From Chloroflexia bacterium (GTDB lineage Bacteria; Chloroflexota; Chloroflexia; Thermomicrobiales; UBA6265), in assembly GCA_013698285.1 (NCBI GenBank), contig JACCVE010000621.1:1-12631 (forward strand): a stretch of 12,631 nt of DNA, read 5' to 3'. Under the pieces are notes generated by a model. That model did no database searches. It was not told where the DNA came from and worked only from the letters and a program-made list of their open reading frames with translations. Positions 5,932 through 12,631 of the stretch are shown here, in pieces (positions within the stretch are counted from its first letter, which is position 1; every line of letters starts with the position of its first letter). A program made the position numbers and the translations under genes.

Positions 5932-7017
5932 TTGGAAAATCCACAGATCAAAATTGACAGGATCCAAGAGGGACTCAACTATTGCCGGTACCAGATCGAA
6001 CCCTTGGAGCCGGGGTATGGGACGACGCTCGGCAACGCCTTGCGCCGGATCCTGCTGCGCTCCCTGGAAGGCGTCGCGGTCACCCGGATTCGGATCGACA
6101 ACGTCTGGCATGAGTTCTCCAGCCTCGACGACGTCCGCGAGGACGTCACCGAGATCGTGTTGAACGTGAAGCAGATCCGCCTCAAGCGGATGACCGAGAT
6201 GAACGGCGAGATCCGCGCCTTCCTCTACGCCCGCGGCGACGGGTCGGAGCGCCGGGTCGTGACCGCGGGCGATGTCGAGTGGCCGTCCGAGGTCGAGATC
6301 ATCAACCCCGACCAGGCCATCGCCACCATCGAGTCGCCGGACGCCCAGCTCGACATGGACCTCTGGATCTCCCGGGGCCGCGGGTACCGGTCGGCCGAGA
6401 TGACGGAGGCCGCCTCCCTCGGCGAGATCGCGATCGACGCGGTCTTCGCCCCGATCCAGAAGGTCAACTTCGTTATCGAGCACACCCGCGTTGGTCAACA
6501 GACGGACTACGACCGCCTGTTGCTCGAGATCCTGACCGACGGCACCATCGAGCCCGACGACGCCCTCTCCGAGGCCGCCGAGATCTTGATGGACCATGCC
6601 CGGGTCTTCGTCGAGTTTAACCGCAAGGATCGCGACGCGGGCGCCTCGGCGAGCCCGATCATCTCCGACGAGGTCCAGAGCAAGCCCCTCAACGACCTCG
6701 GGCTCTCGCCCCGGGTGTTGAACGCCCTGCGGTCCCGCTCTATCGAGCGCGTTGGCCAGGTCTTGACGATGGACCCGGACCAGTTGCTCTCGATCCGGAA
6801 CTTCGGTCCACGTTCCCTGAACGAGTTGAAGGACAAACTGGCCGAGGCCGGCTACCTGCCCGAGGGAGACGTGCCAGTGTTCGACACGTCGCGCTGGGCA
6901 GGCGCGGAGGAAGACGCGTTGGACGATCCCGACTCGCGGGACGTCGCCGATGCGCTCGCCTCCCTGCGTGGCGACGACCTACCGCTGGACGAGGCGGACG
7001 AGGAGCAGAACGCATGA
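5932..7017 (+). CDS. rpoA: RNA polymerase alpha subunit
   Basis: The alpha dimer nucleates assembly of core RNA polymerase and its C-terminal domain contacts promoter UP elements and activators. The N-terminal domain covers about residues 1-230, with the dimer-forming EPLEPGYGTTLGNALRRILLRSL block at 23-45. The C-terminal domain spans about 252-310 (LGLSPRVLNALRSRSI and RNFGPRSLNELKDKL); Arg261 matches the DNA-contacting Arg265 of E. coli. The start is TTG at 5932, supported by GAGG seven bases upstream and by the absence of another in-frame start. The 361 residues exceed the usual 310-330 because of a strongly acidic tail (about 312-361). Its TGA overlaps the rplQ ATG. Confidence 0.98.
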   Translation: MENPQIKIDRIQEGLNYCRYQIEPLEPGYGTTLGNALRRILLRSLEGVAVTRIRIDNVWHEFSSLDDVREDVTEIVLNVKQIRLKRMTEMNGEIRAFLYARGDGSERRVVTAGDVEWPSEVEIINPDQAIATIESPDAQLDMDLWISRGRGYRSAEMTEAASLGEIAIDAVFAPIQKVNFVIEHTRVGQQTDYDRLLLEILTDGTIEPDDALSEAAEILMDHARVFVEFNRKDRDAGASASPIISDEVQSKPLNDLGLSPRVLNALRSRSIERVGQVLTMDPDQLLSIRNFGPRSLNELKDKLAEAGYLPEGDVPVFDTSRWAGAEEDALDDPDSRDVADALASLRGDDLPLDEADEEQNA

Positions 7018-7367
7018 GGCACCAGAAGGCCGGCCGCAAGTTCGGGCGTAACCCGGCCCAGCGCAAGGCGCTGTTCCGGCAGCTCGCCATCTCCATCATC
7101 TTGCACGAGCGCGTCACCACCACCGAGGCCAAGGCCAAGGAGATGCGCGCGATCGTCGAGAAGCTGGTCACCCTGGCCCGGGAGGACAACCGGCACCAGC
7201 GCAACCTGGTCATGTCCCGGATCGACCACGAGCCGGCCATGCTGAAGCTGTTCGAGGTCATCGCGCCGCGCTACGTCGATGCCCCCGGCGGCTACATGCG
7301 GATCTCCAAGCTCGGTCCGCGCCGGGGCGACGCCGCGCCGATGGCGCTGATCGAGTTCATGGAATAG
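7014..7367 (+). CDS. rplQ: 50S ribosomal protein L17
   Basis: Large-subunit protein near the exit tunnel. The 117-residue protein starts with MRHQKAGRKFGRNPAQRKALFRQL, the family signature, then has TTTEAKAKEMRAIVEKLVTLA and ends in the YMRISKLGPRRGDAAPMALIEF strand. Its ATG overlaps the rpoA stop as ATGA, so translation should be coupled to that of alpha. truA begins one base after its stop, so rpoA, rplQ and truA form one tightly packed unit. Confidence 0.98.
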   Translation: MRHQKAGRKFGRNPAQRKALFRQLAISIILHERVTTTEAKAKEMRAIVEKLVTLAREDNRHQRNLVMSRIDHEPAMLKLFEVIAPRYVDAPGGYMRISKLGPRRGDAAPMALIEFME

Positions 7368-7368
7368 C

Positions 7369-8253
7369 GTGACCGGCGCGATCGTGTCCGGGCTGGCCAT
7401 CCCGGCCGGGGCTCCGTCCGGGCCGGCGGTGTCGCGGCTCAAACTCACGATCGCCTATGACGGGATGGGGTTCGCGGGGTCCCAGCGGCAGGCGGGCCAG
7501 CGCACGGTCCAAGCCGAACTCGAGGCGGCCCATGGCCAGCTCGCGGGCCGTCCGGGTCCGGTGACCTTGGCGGGCCGGACCGATGCCGGGGTCCACGCCG
7601 CCGGACAAGTCGGCAGCGTGACCGACCTGGTACCGCACCTGGAGACGGACACGATCCGACGCGCGTTCGCCGGGCTCCTCCCGGACGACGTGTCGGTCTG
7701 GCGGGTGGAACGGGTCCCACCCGAGTTCCACGCCCGGTTCGACGCTCGCTGGCGGGAGTACCGGTACCGCATCTGGGAGGGGGAGCCATCCCCGTCCCAG
7801 CGCCGCCAGAGCTGGCAACGGAGGTGGGAGCTAGACGTGGAGATGATGGGATTGGCCGCGGCCCGGCTCGTCGGAGAGCGGGATTTCAGCCCGTTCGCCA
7901 ACGTGACGAGCCCGGACGCCAATGGCGGGGAGGGGCGCTCGCCTGGGTCGCCGATCCGGACGATCCACGCCTGCCGGGTCCACCGGGTCCCGGGACCCTG
8001 GGATGTCCGCGCGGGGGCCGGGACCATGATCGAGATCCAGGTGATCGCGAACGGGTTCCTCCGCCGGATGGTGCGGACGATCGTCGGGGTGCTGGTCGAG
8101 GTGGGACGGGGGCGCCACGGCGTATCATGGGTCGAACGCATCCTGGCCGACCGGGCGGAGCGAAACGCGACCCGGGTCGCCCCGGCACATGGGCTGGTCC
8201 TGTGGCGTGTCGGGTACGACGACGATGAGTGGCGATACGAGGGGCGGGCCTGA
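7369..8253 (+). CDS. truA: tRNA pseudouridine(38-40) synthase TruA
   Basis: Converts uridine to pseudouridine at positions 38-40 of the tRNA anticodon arm. The catalytic Asp72 lies in GRTDAGVHA (69-77, numbered from the GTG at 7369). KLTIAYDGMGFAGSQRQ opens the first domain, FHARFDARWREYRYRI and RDFSPFAN follow, and NGFLRRMVRTIVGVLVEVGRG is the conserved late helix. The start is uncertain. GTG 7369, one base after rplQ, gives 294 residues with a hydrophobic Gly/Ala/Pro lead; GTG 7429 would place the core strand next to the N terminus and is equally plausible. No strong ribosome-binding site is visible for either, as expected if ribosomes reinitiate from rplQ. truA next to rplQ, rplM and rpsI is a common arrangement. 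Confidence 0.95.
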   Translation: MTGAIVSGLAIPAGAPSGPAVSRLKLTIAYDGMGFAGSQRQAGQRTVQAELEAAHGQLAGRPGPVTLAGRTDAGVHAAGQVGSVTDLVPHLETDTIRRAFAGLLPDDVSVWRVERVPPEFHARFDARWREYRYRIWEGEPSPSQRRQSWQRRWELDVEMMGLAAARLVGERDFSPFANVTSPDANGGEGRSPGSPIRTIHACRVHRVPGPWDVRAGAGTMIEIQVIANGFLRRMVRTIVGVLVEVGRGRHGVSWVERILADRAERNATRVAPAHGLVLWRVGYDDDEWRYEGRA

Positions 8254-8274
8254 GCTCGTCGAGAGGGCAGATCG

Positions 8275-8754
8275 ATGGAACGTAGGACGTTTTCCCCGAA
8301 GAAGGCCGACATCGAACGGGCCTGGTTCGTCGTCGACGCGGAGGGTAAGACCCTCGGTCGCCTGGCGTCCGTCGTCGCCCAGGTCCTGCGTGGCAAGGAC
8401 AAGCCGCAATGGGCACCCCACGTCGACGTCGGTGATTTCGTCATCGTCGTCAACGCCGACAAGGTGCTGGTGACCGGGAAGAAGGAGACCGATCGCTTCT
8501 ACTACCGGCACTCCGGCTATCCTGGTGGCCTCAAGACCCAGTCGACCCGCGAGGTGCGCGAATCCCACCCCGAGCGCCTCATCGAATCGGCGGTGCGGGG
8601 GATGTTGCCGCGCAACGTGCTCGGCTCCGAACAGCTCAAGAAGCTGAAGGTCTACGCCGGGCCGCGACACCCCCACGCGGCGCAGGCCCCGTCGGAGTTG
8701 CCGGCTGATAGGTTGGAACGGGCCGGTGCGCTGCGCCACGCCGGCGATCGTTAG
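8275..8754 (+). CDS. rplM: 50S ribosomal protein L13
   Basis: Early-assembling large-subunit protein. Conserved segments are WFVVDAEGKTLGRLASVVA (17-35), VGDFVIVVNADKVLVTGKK, YYRHSGYPGGLK (76-87), AVRGMLPRN (106-114) and LKVYAGPRHPHAAQ. The 159 residues slightly exceed the usual 145; the extra residues form an Ala/Arg-rich tail. The ATG at 8275 has GAGAGGG about eight bases upstream. It begins 21 nt after truA and is followed by rpsI, its near-universal partner. Confidence 0.97.
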   Translation: MERRTFSPKKADIERAWFVVDAEGKTLGRLASVVAQVLRGKDKPQWAPHVDVGDFVIVVNADKVLVTGKKETDRFYYRHSGYPGGLKTQSTREVRESHPERLIESAVRGMLPRNVLGSEQLKKLKVYAGPRHPHAAQAPSELPADRLERAGALRHAGDR

Positions 8755-8773
8755 AGAGTAGGGGACGGACACG

Positions 8774-9184
8774 ATGACCGACGCGGCGTCGACACAGCGG
8801 TACCATTACGGCACGGGGCGGCGGAAGACCGCCGTCGCTCGCGTCCGGCTCTACCCGGGCACCGGGGCGATCACCGTCAACGGCAAGACCGCCCGGGAAT
8901 ACTTCGGCGGCCGCGACCTGCACCAGCAGCAGCTCATGCTGCCGCTCCGCCTGACCAACATGACGGAGCGCTTCGACATCAGCGTCAGGGTCGTGGGCGG
9001 CGGCGTCAGCGGTCAGGTCGGTGCCGTCCGGCACGGCATCGCCCGGGCCCTGACGCGGTTCGACATCGAGTTGCGCCCGGCCTTGAAGAGCGCCAAGATG
9101 CTGACCCGGGACCCCCGCGCCAAGGAACGGAAGAAGCCCGGTCTGAAGCGCGCCCGCAAGGCCCCTCAGTACACGAAGCGGTAG
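8774..9184 (+). CDS. rpsI: 30S ribosomal protein S9
   Basis: Small-subunit head protein whose C-terminal tail reaches the P-site tRNA. The 136-residue protein has YHYGTGRRKTAVARVRLYPG near the start (GTGRRKTA at 13-20), ITVNGKTAREYFGGRD, the VVGGGVSGQVGAVRHGIARAL helix region and the invariant C terminus KAPQYTKR. The ATG at 8774 is preceded by AGGGGA. It is the last + strand gene; the perfect inverted repeat 70 nt after its stop probably ends the transcript. Confidence 0.98.
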   Translation: MTDAASTQRYHYGTGRRKTAVARVRLYPGTGAITVNGKTAREYFGGRDLHQQQLMLPLRLTNMTERFDISVRVVGGGVSGQVGAVRHGIARALTRFDIELRPALKSAKMLTRDPRAKERKKPGLKRARKAPQYTKR

Positions 9185-9253
9185 GGACGATCCCGGCCCA
9201 CCCCTCGTCCGCGACCTCGCGTGCGTGTGGGTCGGGGTCGTGACCGCGGGGTG

Positions 9254-9303
9254 CCAATGACCATGCCGGACCCCCACGAAGGGTGCCCCGGCATGGTCAT
9301 TGG
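9254..9303 (+). terminator. Probable transcription terminator after rpsI: 16-bp inverted repeat
   Basis: Bases 9254-9269 are perfectly complementary to 9288-9303. The 18-base loop can form four more pairs (ACCC 9270-9273 with GGGT 9281-9284). The stem is followed by TCGTTT, a weak T-tract, on the + strand and by no T-tract on the - strand. It lies between convergent genes and is by far the strongest dyad in the window. A second hairpin (9333-9336 and 9338-9341 with 9346-9353, one bulged A) lies farther down and may assist. The remaining bases of the 240-nt gap (9185-9424) hold nothing else that I can recognise. Confidence 0.75.
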
Positions 9304-9424
9304 TCGTTTGCCGAGGCGCATCAGCCACCCCTGACGACCCGCGGCCGGGCGTCGGTCCCTCGACTCGGCGGATACCCGCGATCCGTCCCGGGCGAGAGAT
9401 CGGTCCACCCGTCATGTCCACCCG

Positions 9425-10240
9425 TCAGACCACCCATCGCGACGGTTCGCTCGAACGGCTGGGTGGCCAGACCCCACGGTCCCCGGCGAAGCGATCACGG
9501 ACCATCGCCGCCATCGCGGCGGCCGAGTGGGTCTTGTCGAGCCCCAACGAGAGAGGCCACCCGGCCGGCTCGATCACGATCGTCCCCGCGAAGGCGACGT
9601 CCCGGGCGGCCGACAGGACCCGGCTCGCCATCCGAGGGTCGGTCGATCGCCCCCACCCGTTCCCGGTCACGCGGCCCAGCCTGATGGTGGTCAACCTCGG
9701 CATCATCCGGTGGAGCGCCGCCTCGGCTTCCCACGGACCGTTCCGGGTGCCCGACAAGTCGAGAGCCAGGTCGTAATCCCATTCTTCCGCCAGGCGTCGC
9801 AATGCGGTCATCGCCAGGAGTTGGTCCCGGATCGGATGACGGTGGTCCGGCCTGACGGCAAGGGTGATCCTGCCGGTCGTCACCTGGCGGCTCAGCGCCG
9901 CGATCAATCCCGCCGTCGCGTGCCGGCTCGCGCCTCGGCCCGTTGCGACCGCCCAGGGCACCACCAGCCGCGGCGTGGTGAACGTCGTGGCCGACTCCAC
10001 CAGCCGCCGTTGGCGCAAAGACTCCAGGACGCGGCCCGGTGCCGTGGGCAACCAGAGTGAGTCGACCGTTATCTGTCCGCTGGGGAGACGTGGCCCCGGG
10101 AGGACGTGGTGTAGGGGGATCGCGACGGCCACGCCATCGAGGCGTGCCCGGGTGATCATCGACCTGGACGCCGCGATCGCCGAGGGCGTGACGGCGTGGA
10201 CCAGCAAAGTGACGCGCGGGGCGGTTAGACGGGAGACCAT
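9425..10240 (-). CDS. Uncharacterised protein, probable sugar-isomerase-like TIM barrel
   Basis: I do not recognise a specific gene. The 271-residue protein alternates hydrophobic strands and helices as a TIM barrel would: VTLLVHAVTP (11-20), GVAVAIPLHH, RLVVPWAVA (91-99), RITLAVRPD (124-132), YDLALDLSGT (156-165), LTTIRLGRV (183-191) and GTIVIEPAGWP (219-229). The late order of a DLSGT strand, a helix, an IRLGR strand and a final IVIEP strand resembles the xylose isomerase-like/AP endonuclease 2 superfamily, with Asp161 and Glu224 at ligand-like positions. Several histidines typical of that family are not evident, so catalysis is doubtful. No signal peptide or membrane segment is obvious. 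The ATG at 10240 follows an in-frame stop 21 nt upstream and has no recognisable ribosome-binding site. Confidence 0.6.
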   Translation of the reverse strand: MVSRLTAPRVTLLVHAVTPSAIAASRSMITRARLDGVAVAIPLHHVLPGPRLPSGQITVDSLWLPTAPGRVLESLRQRRLVESATTFTTPRLVVPWAVATGRGASRHATAGLIAALSRQVTTGRITLAVRPDHRHPIRDQLLAMTALRRLAEEWDYDLALDLSGTRNGPWEAEAALHRMMPRLTTIRLGRVTGNGWGRSTDPRMASRVLSAARDVAFAGTIVIEPAGWPLSLGLDKTHSAAAMAAMVRDRFAGDRGVWPPSRSSEPSRWVV

Positions 10241-10405
10241 ATCGCCATACCAGAGGGGAGATCAGCGGGGAGCATCACCTGCCGCGCGAGCCAGATGTCC
10301 GCCCGGCCGGAAGTCGTCCCCGCCGGCGGGTGGATACCGGAGGCTGAGAAATCTGATCGGCATCCTACCACCTTCTCCGGCCATCGCCCCGGTCACTCCG
10401 TCACC

Positions 10406-11179
10406 TCAGCTCCATTCCACGGTCGCCCCCGGGAGAGCGACGACGATCGGGCCGTCGAACGTCGAGGCGGCCCGGGCCGCGTACCGATCCCGCCCGACCT
10501 CTTCCCAGAGATGCGACAGGACCAGCGTCTCCACGCCCAAGGCCGTTGCTAGGCTGCCCATCTCGGCGGCCGTCGAATGGCCTCGCACCGCTTCCCCCTT
10601 GATCGGCTCCGGTTGGCCGGCATCTCCGGCCAAGACCGCGATGTTGCCGGCGAGCGGAGAGAAGTCGGTGTCCGGACCGGTATCGGCCGTGTAGAGTAGG
10701 GCCCTGCCCTCGTTCGCCTCGACCCGGATCGCCCAGCACGGGACATAGTGGATCGTCGGCGTGAAGGTCACCCGGGCGTCACCGATGGTCAGCGCCGACG
10801 TCGGGTCATATTCGGTAATGGTGAACACGTCGTCGAAGAAGGTCTCACCCTCCGCCTTCCCGGCGAACGCGCTGCCCACGGCGGCGAGGAACGCCTCGCC
10901 ACCGGGTGGCATCCAGAGTGGCACCGGCCCCGCCGGCCGGACCGGGTTGTAGGCGAGGGCGAACCGTAGGGCGACCAGGTCCAGCACGTGGTCTACGTGG
11001 AGGTGCGAGATGACGACCGCTTCCAAGGTTCTGAAATCGGCGTGGCGGCGGAGTTCGGGCAGCGTGCCCGGCCCGAGGTCCAGGACCAGCCGGGTCGAGC
11101 CGGTGTCCACAAGGTAGCCGGAACACCCCTGGCCCGCGTTCGGCCCGGCCGCGCTCCCGCCCAGGATGGTCAACCGCAT
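10406..11179 (-). CDS. Metallo-beta-lactamase-fold hydrolase
   Basis: A 257-residue cytosolic MBL-fold metallohydrolase. It begins with MRLTILGGSAAGPNAGQGCS, typical of the RNase Z/arylsulfatase-like branch of this superfamily. Metal ligands are visible: HLHVDH (59-64), His144 (PTIHYVP), Asp166 (YTADTG) and His223 (LSHLWEE). RGHSTAAEMG (199-208) is the usual segment between the last two. The substrate cannot be told: phosphodiesters, sulfate esters or cyclic nucleotides are all possible in the branch. It lacks the long exosite arm of true RNase Z. The start is set by the coding core and by a one-base TGATG overlap with the upstream phosphatase gene, which implies coupled translation. Confidence 0.88.
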   Translation of the reverse strand: MRLTILGGSAAGPNAGQGCSGYLVDTGSTRLVLDLGPGTLPELRRHADFRTLEAVVISHLHVDHVLDLVALRFALAYNPVRPAGPVPLWMPPGGEAFLAAVGSAFAGKAEGETFFDDVFTITEYDPTSALTIGDARVTFTPTIHYVPCWAIRVEANEGRALLYTADTGPDTDFSPLAGNIAVLAGDAGQPEPIKGEAVRGHSTAAEMGSLATALGVETLVLSHLWEEVGRDRYAARAASTFDGPIVVALPGATVEWS

Positions 11180-11886
11180 CAGCGCGACCTTTCCAGGGCC
11201 GACGTCATCGGATCGATCGCGTGGTCGAGGTCCTCGAGGTGGCAGATGTCGTTCTCCAGGTGGATACTCGTGCCCTCCTGGACGACTTCGAGGTGGGTCA
11301 GGCTGCAATTGTGGACGTGGAACCGGGCCCAGTCGTTGGGGTTGACGCCGTGGATGGTGGCCAGGAAGGACCCGATCACGCCGCCGTGGGCGACCACCGC
11401 AACCCGGTGGTCGTGGTATTCCGCCATGATCGCCAGGAACGCGGCGTAGACCCGTTCATGGAAACCACGCCGGGTATCGCCGCCCGGCCACCCAGCCTCA
11501 TGGTCCTCCAGATCGTCCAGGCGAGCGGCGATCTCGGGGTGTTCCTCGACCAGGCGGGCGACGGACACGCCCTCGATCTGGCCGAAATTGATCTCCATCA
11601 AGTCGGGCTCGATCCGCGGTGCCAGGCCGATCCGATCCCCGATGAACGTCGCCGTCGTCAGGGCGCGATTGAGTGGGCTCGACACGAGGGCATCCACCGG
11701 GGGCAACTCTAGAAACCGGTCGGCGATCCTCCGGGCCTGGGCGTGACCGTGCTCGTCGAGCGGGACATCGGTCCACCCATGCAGGAGCCCACCGACGTTG
11801 CTGGCGGTCCGGCCGTGGCGGACGAGGTAGAGGTGCGTCCTACCCGTGGTTGTTGGGTGCCGGATGTGGGGGAAACGGTCGCTCAT
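11179..11886 (-). CDS. Histidine phosphatase family protein (phosphoglycerate mutase-like)
   Basis: Member of the branch-1 histidine phosphatase superfamily. The catalytic LVRHGRTASN gives phospho-acceptor His24 (numbered from the ATG at 11886). SSPLNRALTTA, the acid/base LMEINFGQIEG and the second catalytic histidine in VVAHGGVIGSF follow, so the enzyme should be active. The substrate cannot be assigned; the class includes alpha-ribazole phosphatase, phosphoglycerate phosphatases and broad-specificity enzymes. The start at 11886 has GAGG five bases upstream; GTG 11922 and ATG 11913 are possible and would lengthen it by 12 and 9 residues. It overlaps the 3' end of the endonuclease III gene by 47 nt and its own stop overlaps the next gene by one base. 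Confidence 0.9.
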   Translation of the reverse strand: MSDRFPHIRHPTTTGRTHLYLVRHGRTASNVGGLLHGWTDVPLDEHGHAQARRIADRFLELPPVDALVSSPLNRALTTATFIGDRIGLAPRIEPDLMEINFGQIEGVSVARLVEEHPEIAARLDDLEDHEAGWPGGDTRRGFHERVYAAFLAIMAEYHDHRVAVVAHGGVIGSFLATIHGVNPNDWARFHVHNCSLTHLEVVQEGTSIHLENDICHLEDLDHAIDPMTSALERSR

Positions 11887-12559
11887 GGTCGCCTCGGGGG
11901 TGCCGGGAGGCATAGTCGTCACAGAGGTCGGTCAGGTGACAGGCCTCGCAGCGCGGGGTCGGGGCGCGGCAGACGGCCCGGCCATGGGCGATCGCGTTCA
12001 GGTGGAACGAGTAGATGACGTCGCGCTCCCCGCCGAGGAGGGCTTCGAGTGCGCCGTGGGTCGCCTCGGCCGACACCTTGGGACCGACGAGCCCGAGTCT
12101 CCGGCTGAGCCGGTGAACGTGCGTATCGACCGGCATCGCCGGTCGCCCGAGGCTGAAGAGTAACACGCAGGCCGCCGTCTTCGGTCCGACGCCATGCAGA
12201 GCCATCAGCCAGGCGAGAGCCTCGTCCAAAGGCATTTCCCCGAGGAACTCGAGGTCGAAATCATCCCGCTCGTCCTCGATCTCTGCCAGGATCGCCTTGA
12301 TCCGTGGCGCCTTCATCTCCGCCAGGCCTCCCGACCGGATCGCGTCGGCGATCTCTCCGGCCGGGGCGGCGCGTGCCGCCGACCACGTCGGGAACCGCGC
12401 CTTCAAGGCCGCGAACGCCCGCGCGGTATTCGTGTCCGACGTGTGTTGCGACAGGATCGTCCCGACCAACTGGTCGATCGGTACCCCGTGCGACCGCCAC
12501 GCCTTCCGCCCATACCGTTCATCCAGCCGCTCGATCACCGCCGCGACCTTATCCACCAC
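11840..12559 (-). CDS. nth: Endonuclease III-type DNA glycosylase/AP lyase
   Basis: Base-excision repair enzyme that removes oxidised pyrimidines and cleaves abasic sites. The helix-hairpin-helix LHGVGPKTAACVL carries catalytic Lys127, and VDTHVHR carries Asp145 (numbered from GTG 12559). The 4Fe-4S loop has Cys197, 204, 207 and 213 with the canonical 6-2-5 spacing. ILSQHTSDTNTARAF places it in a clade of Nth-like proteins rather than close to E. coli Nth, so substrate range may differ. The start is uncertain: GTG 12559 or 12556 lies behind a G-rich run and fits the family N terminus, while the frame stays open to the window edge (12631). The C-terminal 26 residues after the cluster are Pro/His-rich and overlap the next gene. 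Confidence 0.92.
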   Translation of the reverse strand: MVDKVAAVIERLDERYGRKAWRSHGVPIDQLVGTILSQHTSDTNTARAFAALKARFPTWSAARAAPAGEIADAIRSGGLAEMKAPRIKAILAEIEDERDDFDLEFLGEMPLDEALAWLMALHGVGPKTAACVLLFSLGRPAMPVDTHVHRLSRRLGLVGPKVSAEATHGALEALLGGERDVIYSFHLNAIAHGRAVCRAPTPRCEACHLTDLCDDYASRHPRGDHERPFPPHPAPNNHG

Positions 12560-12631
12560 CGATCCCCCCGTCCTCCCCAACCGGACTCGACACCACCTGC
12601 CGCCCCGCGATCCGCGGGCCGCCGCCCGCAT

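Noticed and set aside
5954..5985. TTGACA in the first codons of rpoA as a possible promoter
   Set aside because: The best -10 partner (TATTGC) matches only three positions with a 20-nt spacer, and the bases are needed for the conserved N terminus of alpha.
10330..10375. CTGAGA followed by CTGAT on the + strand, resembling pieces of a TPP riboswitch
   Set aside because: The other conserved parts and stems are missing, and both flanking genes run on the - strand.
9283..10694. Several + strand open frames opposite the - strand genes
   Set aside because: Low-complexity Arg/Pro/Ser translations with no motifs, opposite genes with clear fold signals.
1..12631. CRISPR array, insertion sequence, tRNA, rRNA or phage genes
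   Set aside because: No regularly spaced repeats, transposase motifs, attachment-site pairs or structural RNA signatures were seen on either strand.

Overview
The window is a GC-rich bacterial chromosome segment carrying the distal part of the large ribosomal-protein gene cluster (spc and alpha operons), followed by a short unrelated block on the opposite strand. Gene order on the + strand is rpmD, rplO, secY, adk, map, rpmJ, rpsM, rpsK, rpsD, rpoA, rplQ, truA, rplM, rpsI. This order, the zinc-lid adenylate kinase, the Zn-binding (C+) forms of S4 and L36, and the very high third-position GC suggest a Gram-positive-type lineage, most likely a high-GC Chloroflexota such as Thermomicrobia. That assignment is an inference from sequence character, not from a search.

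Region 1 (1-3855) holds the end of the spc operon: ribosomal proteins L30 and L15, the SecY translocon channel, adenylate kinase and methionine aminopeptidase. A long imperfect stem-loop fills much of the secY-adk gap. Region 2 (about 3820-7367) is the alpha operon: L36, S13, S11, S4, RNA polymerase alpha and L17. A good sigma70-type promoter lies within the last codons of map and should launch a leader of about 110 nt ahead of rpmJ. infA, often found between map and rpmJ, is not there. Each gap between rpmJ and rpoA contains a strong GC-rich hairpin, whereas rpoA-rplQ-truA are fused or overlapping. Region 3 (7369-9184) adds pseudouridine synthase TruA, L13 and S9. The cluster ends at a perfect 16-bp inverted repeat (9254-9303) that probably terminates it.

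Region 4 (9425-12631) is on the - strand. In transcription order it holds an endonuclease III-type DNA glycosylase, a histidine-phosphatase family protein, a metallo-beta-lactamase-fold hydrolase and, after a 165-bp gap, a protein of probable sugar-isomerase-like TIM-barrel fold. The first three overlap and look translationally coupled. The two blocks are convergent.

The + strand genes supply translation, secretion, transcription and N-terminal processing. The - strand block is a small accessory or housekeeping operon of DNA repair and hydrolase functions. I see no mobile element, CRISPR array, tRNA or rRNA. The most noteworthy signals are the intergenic RNA structures and the internal promoter, not a new gene system.
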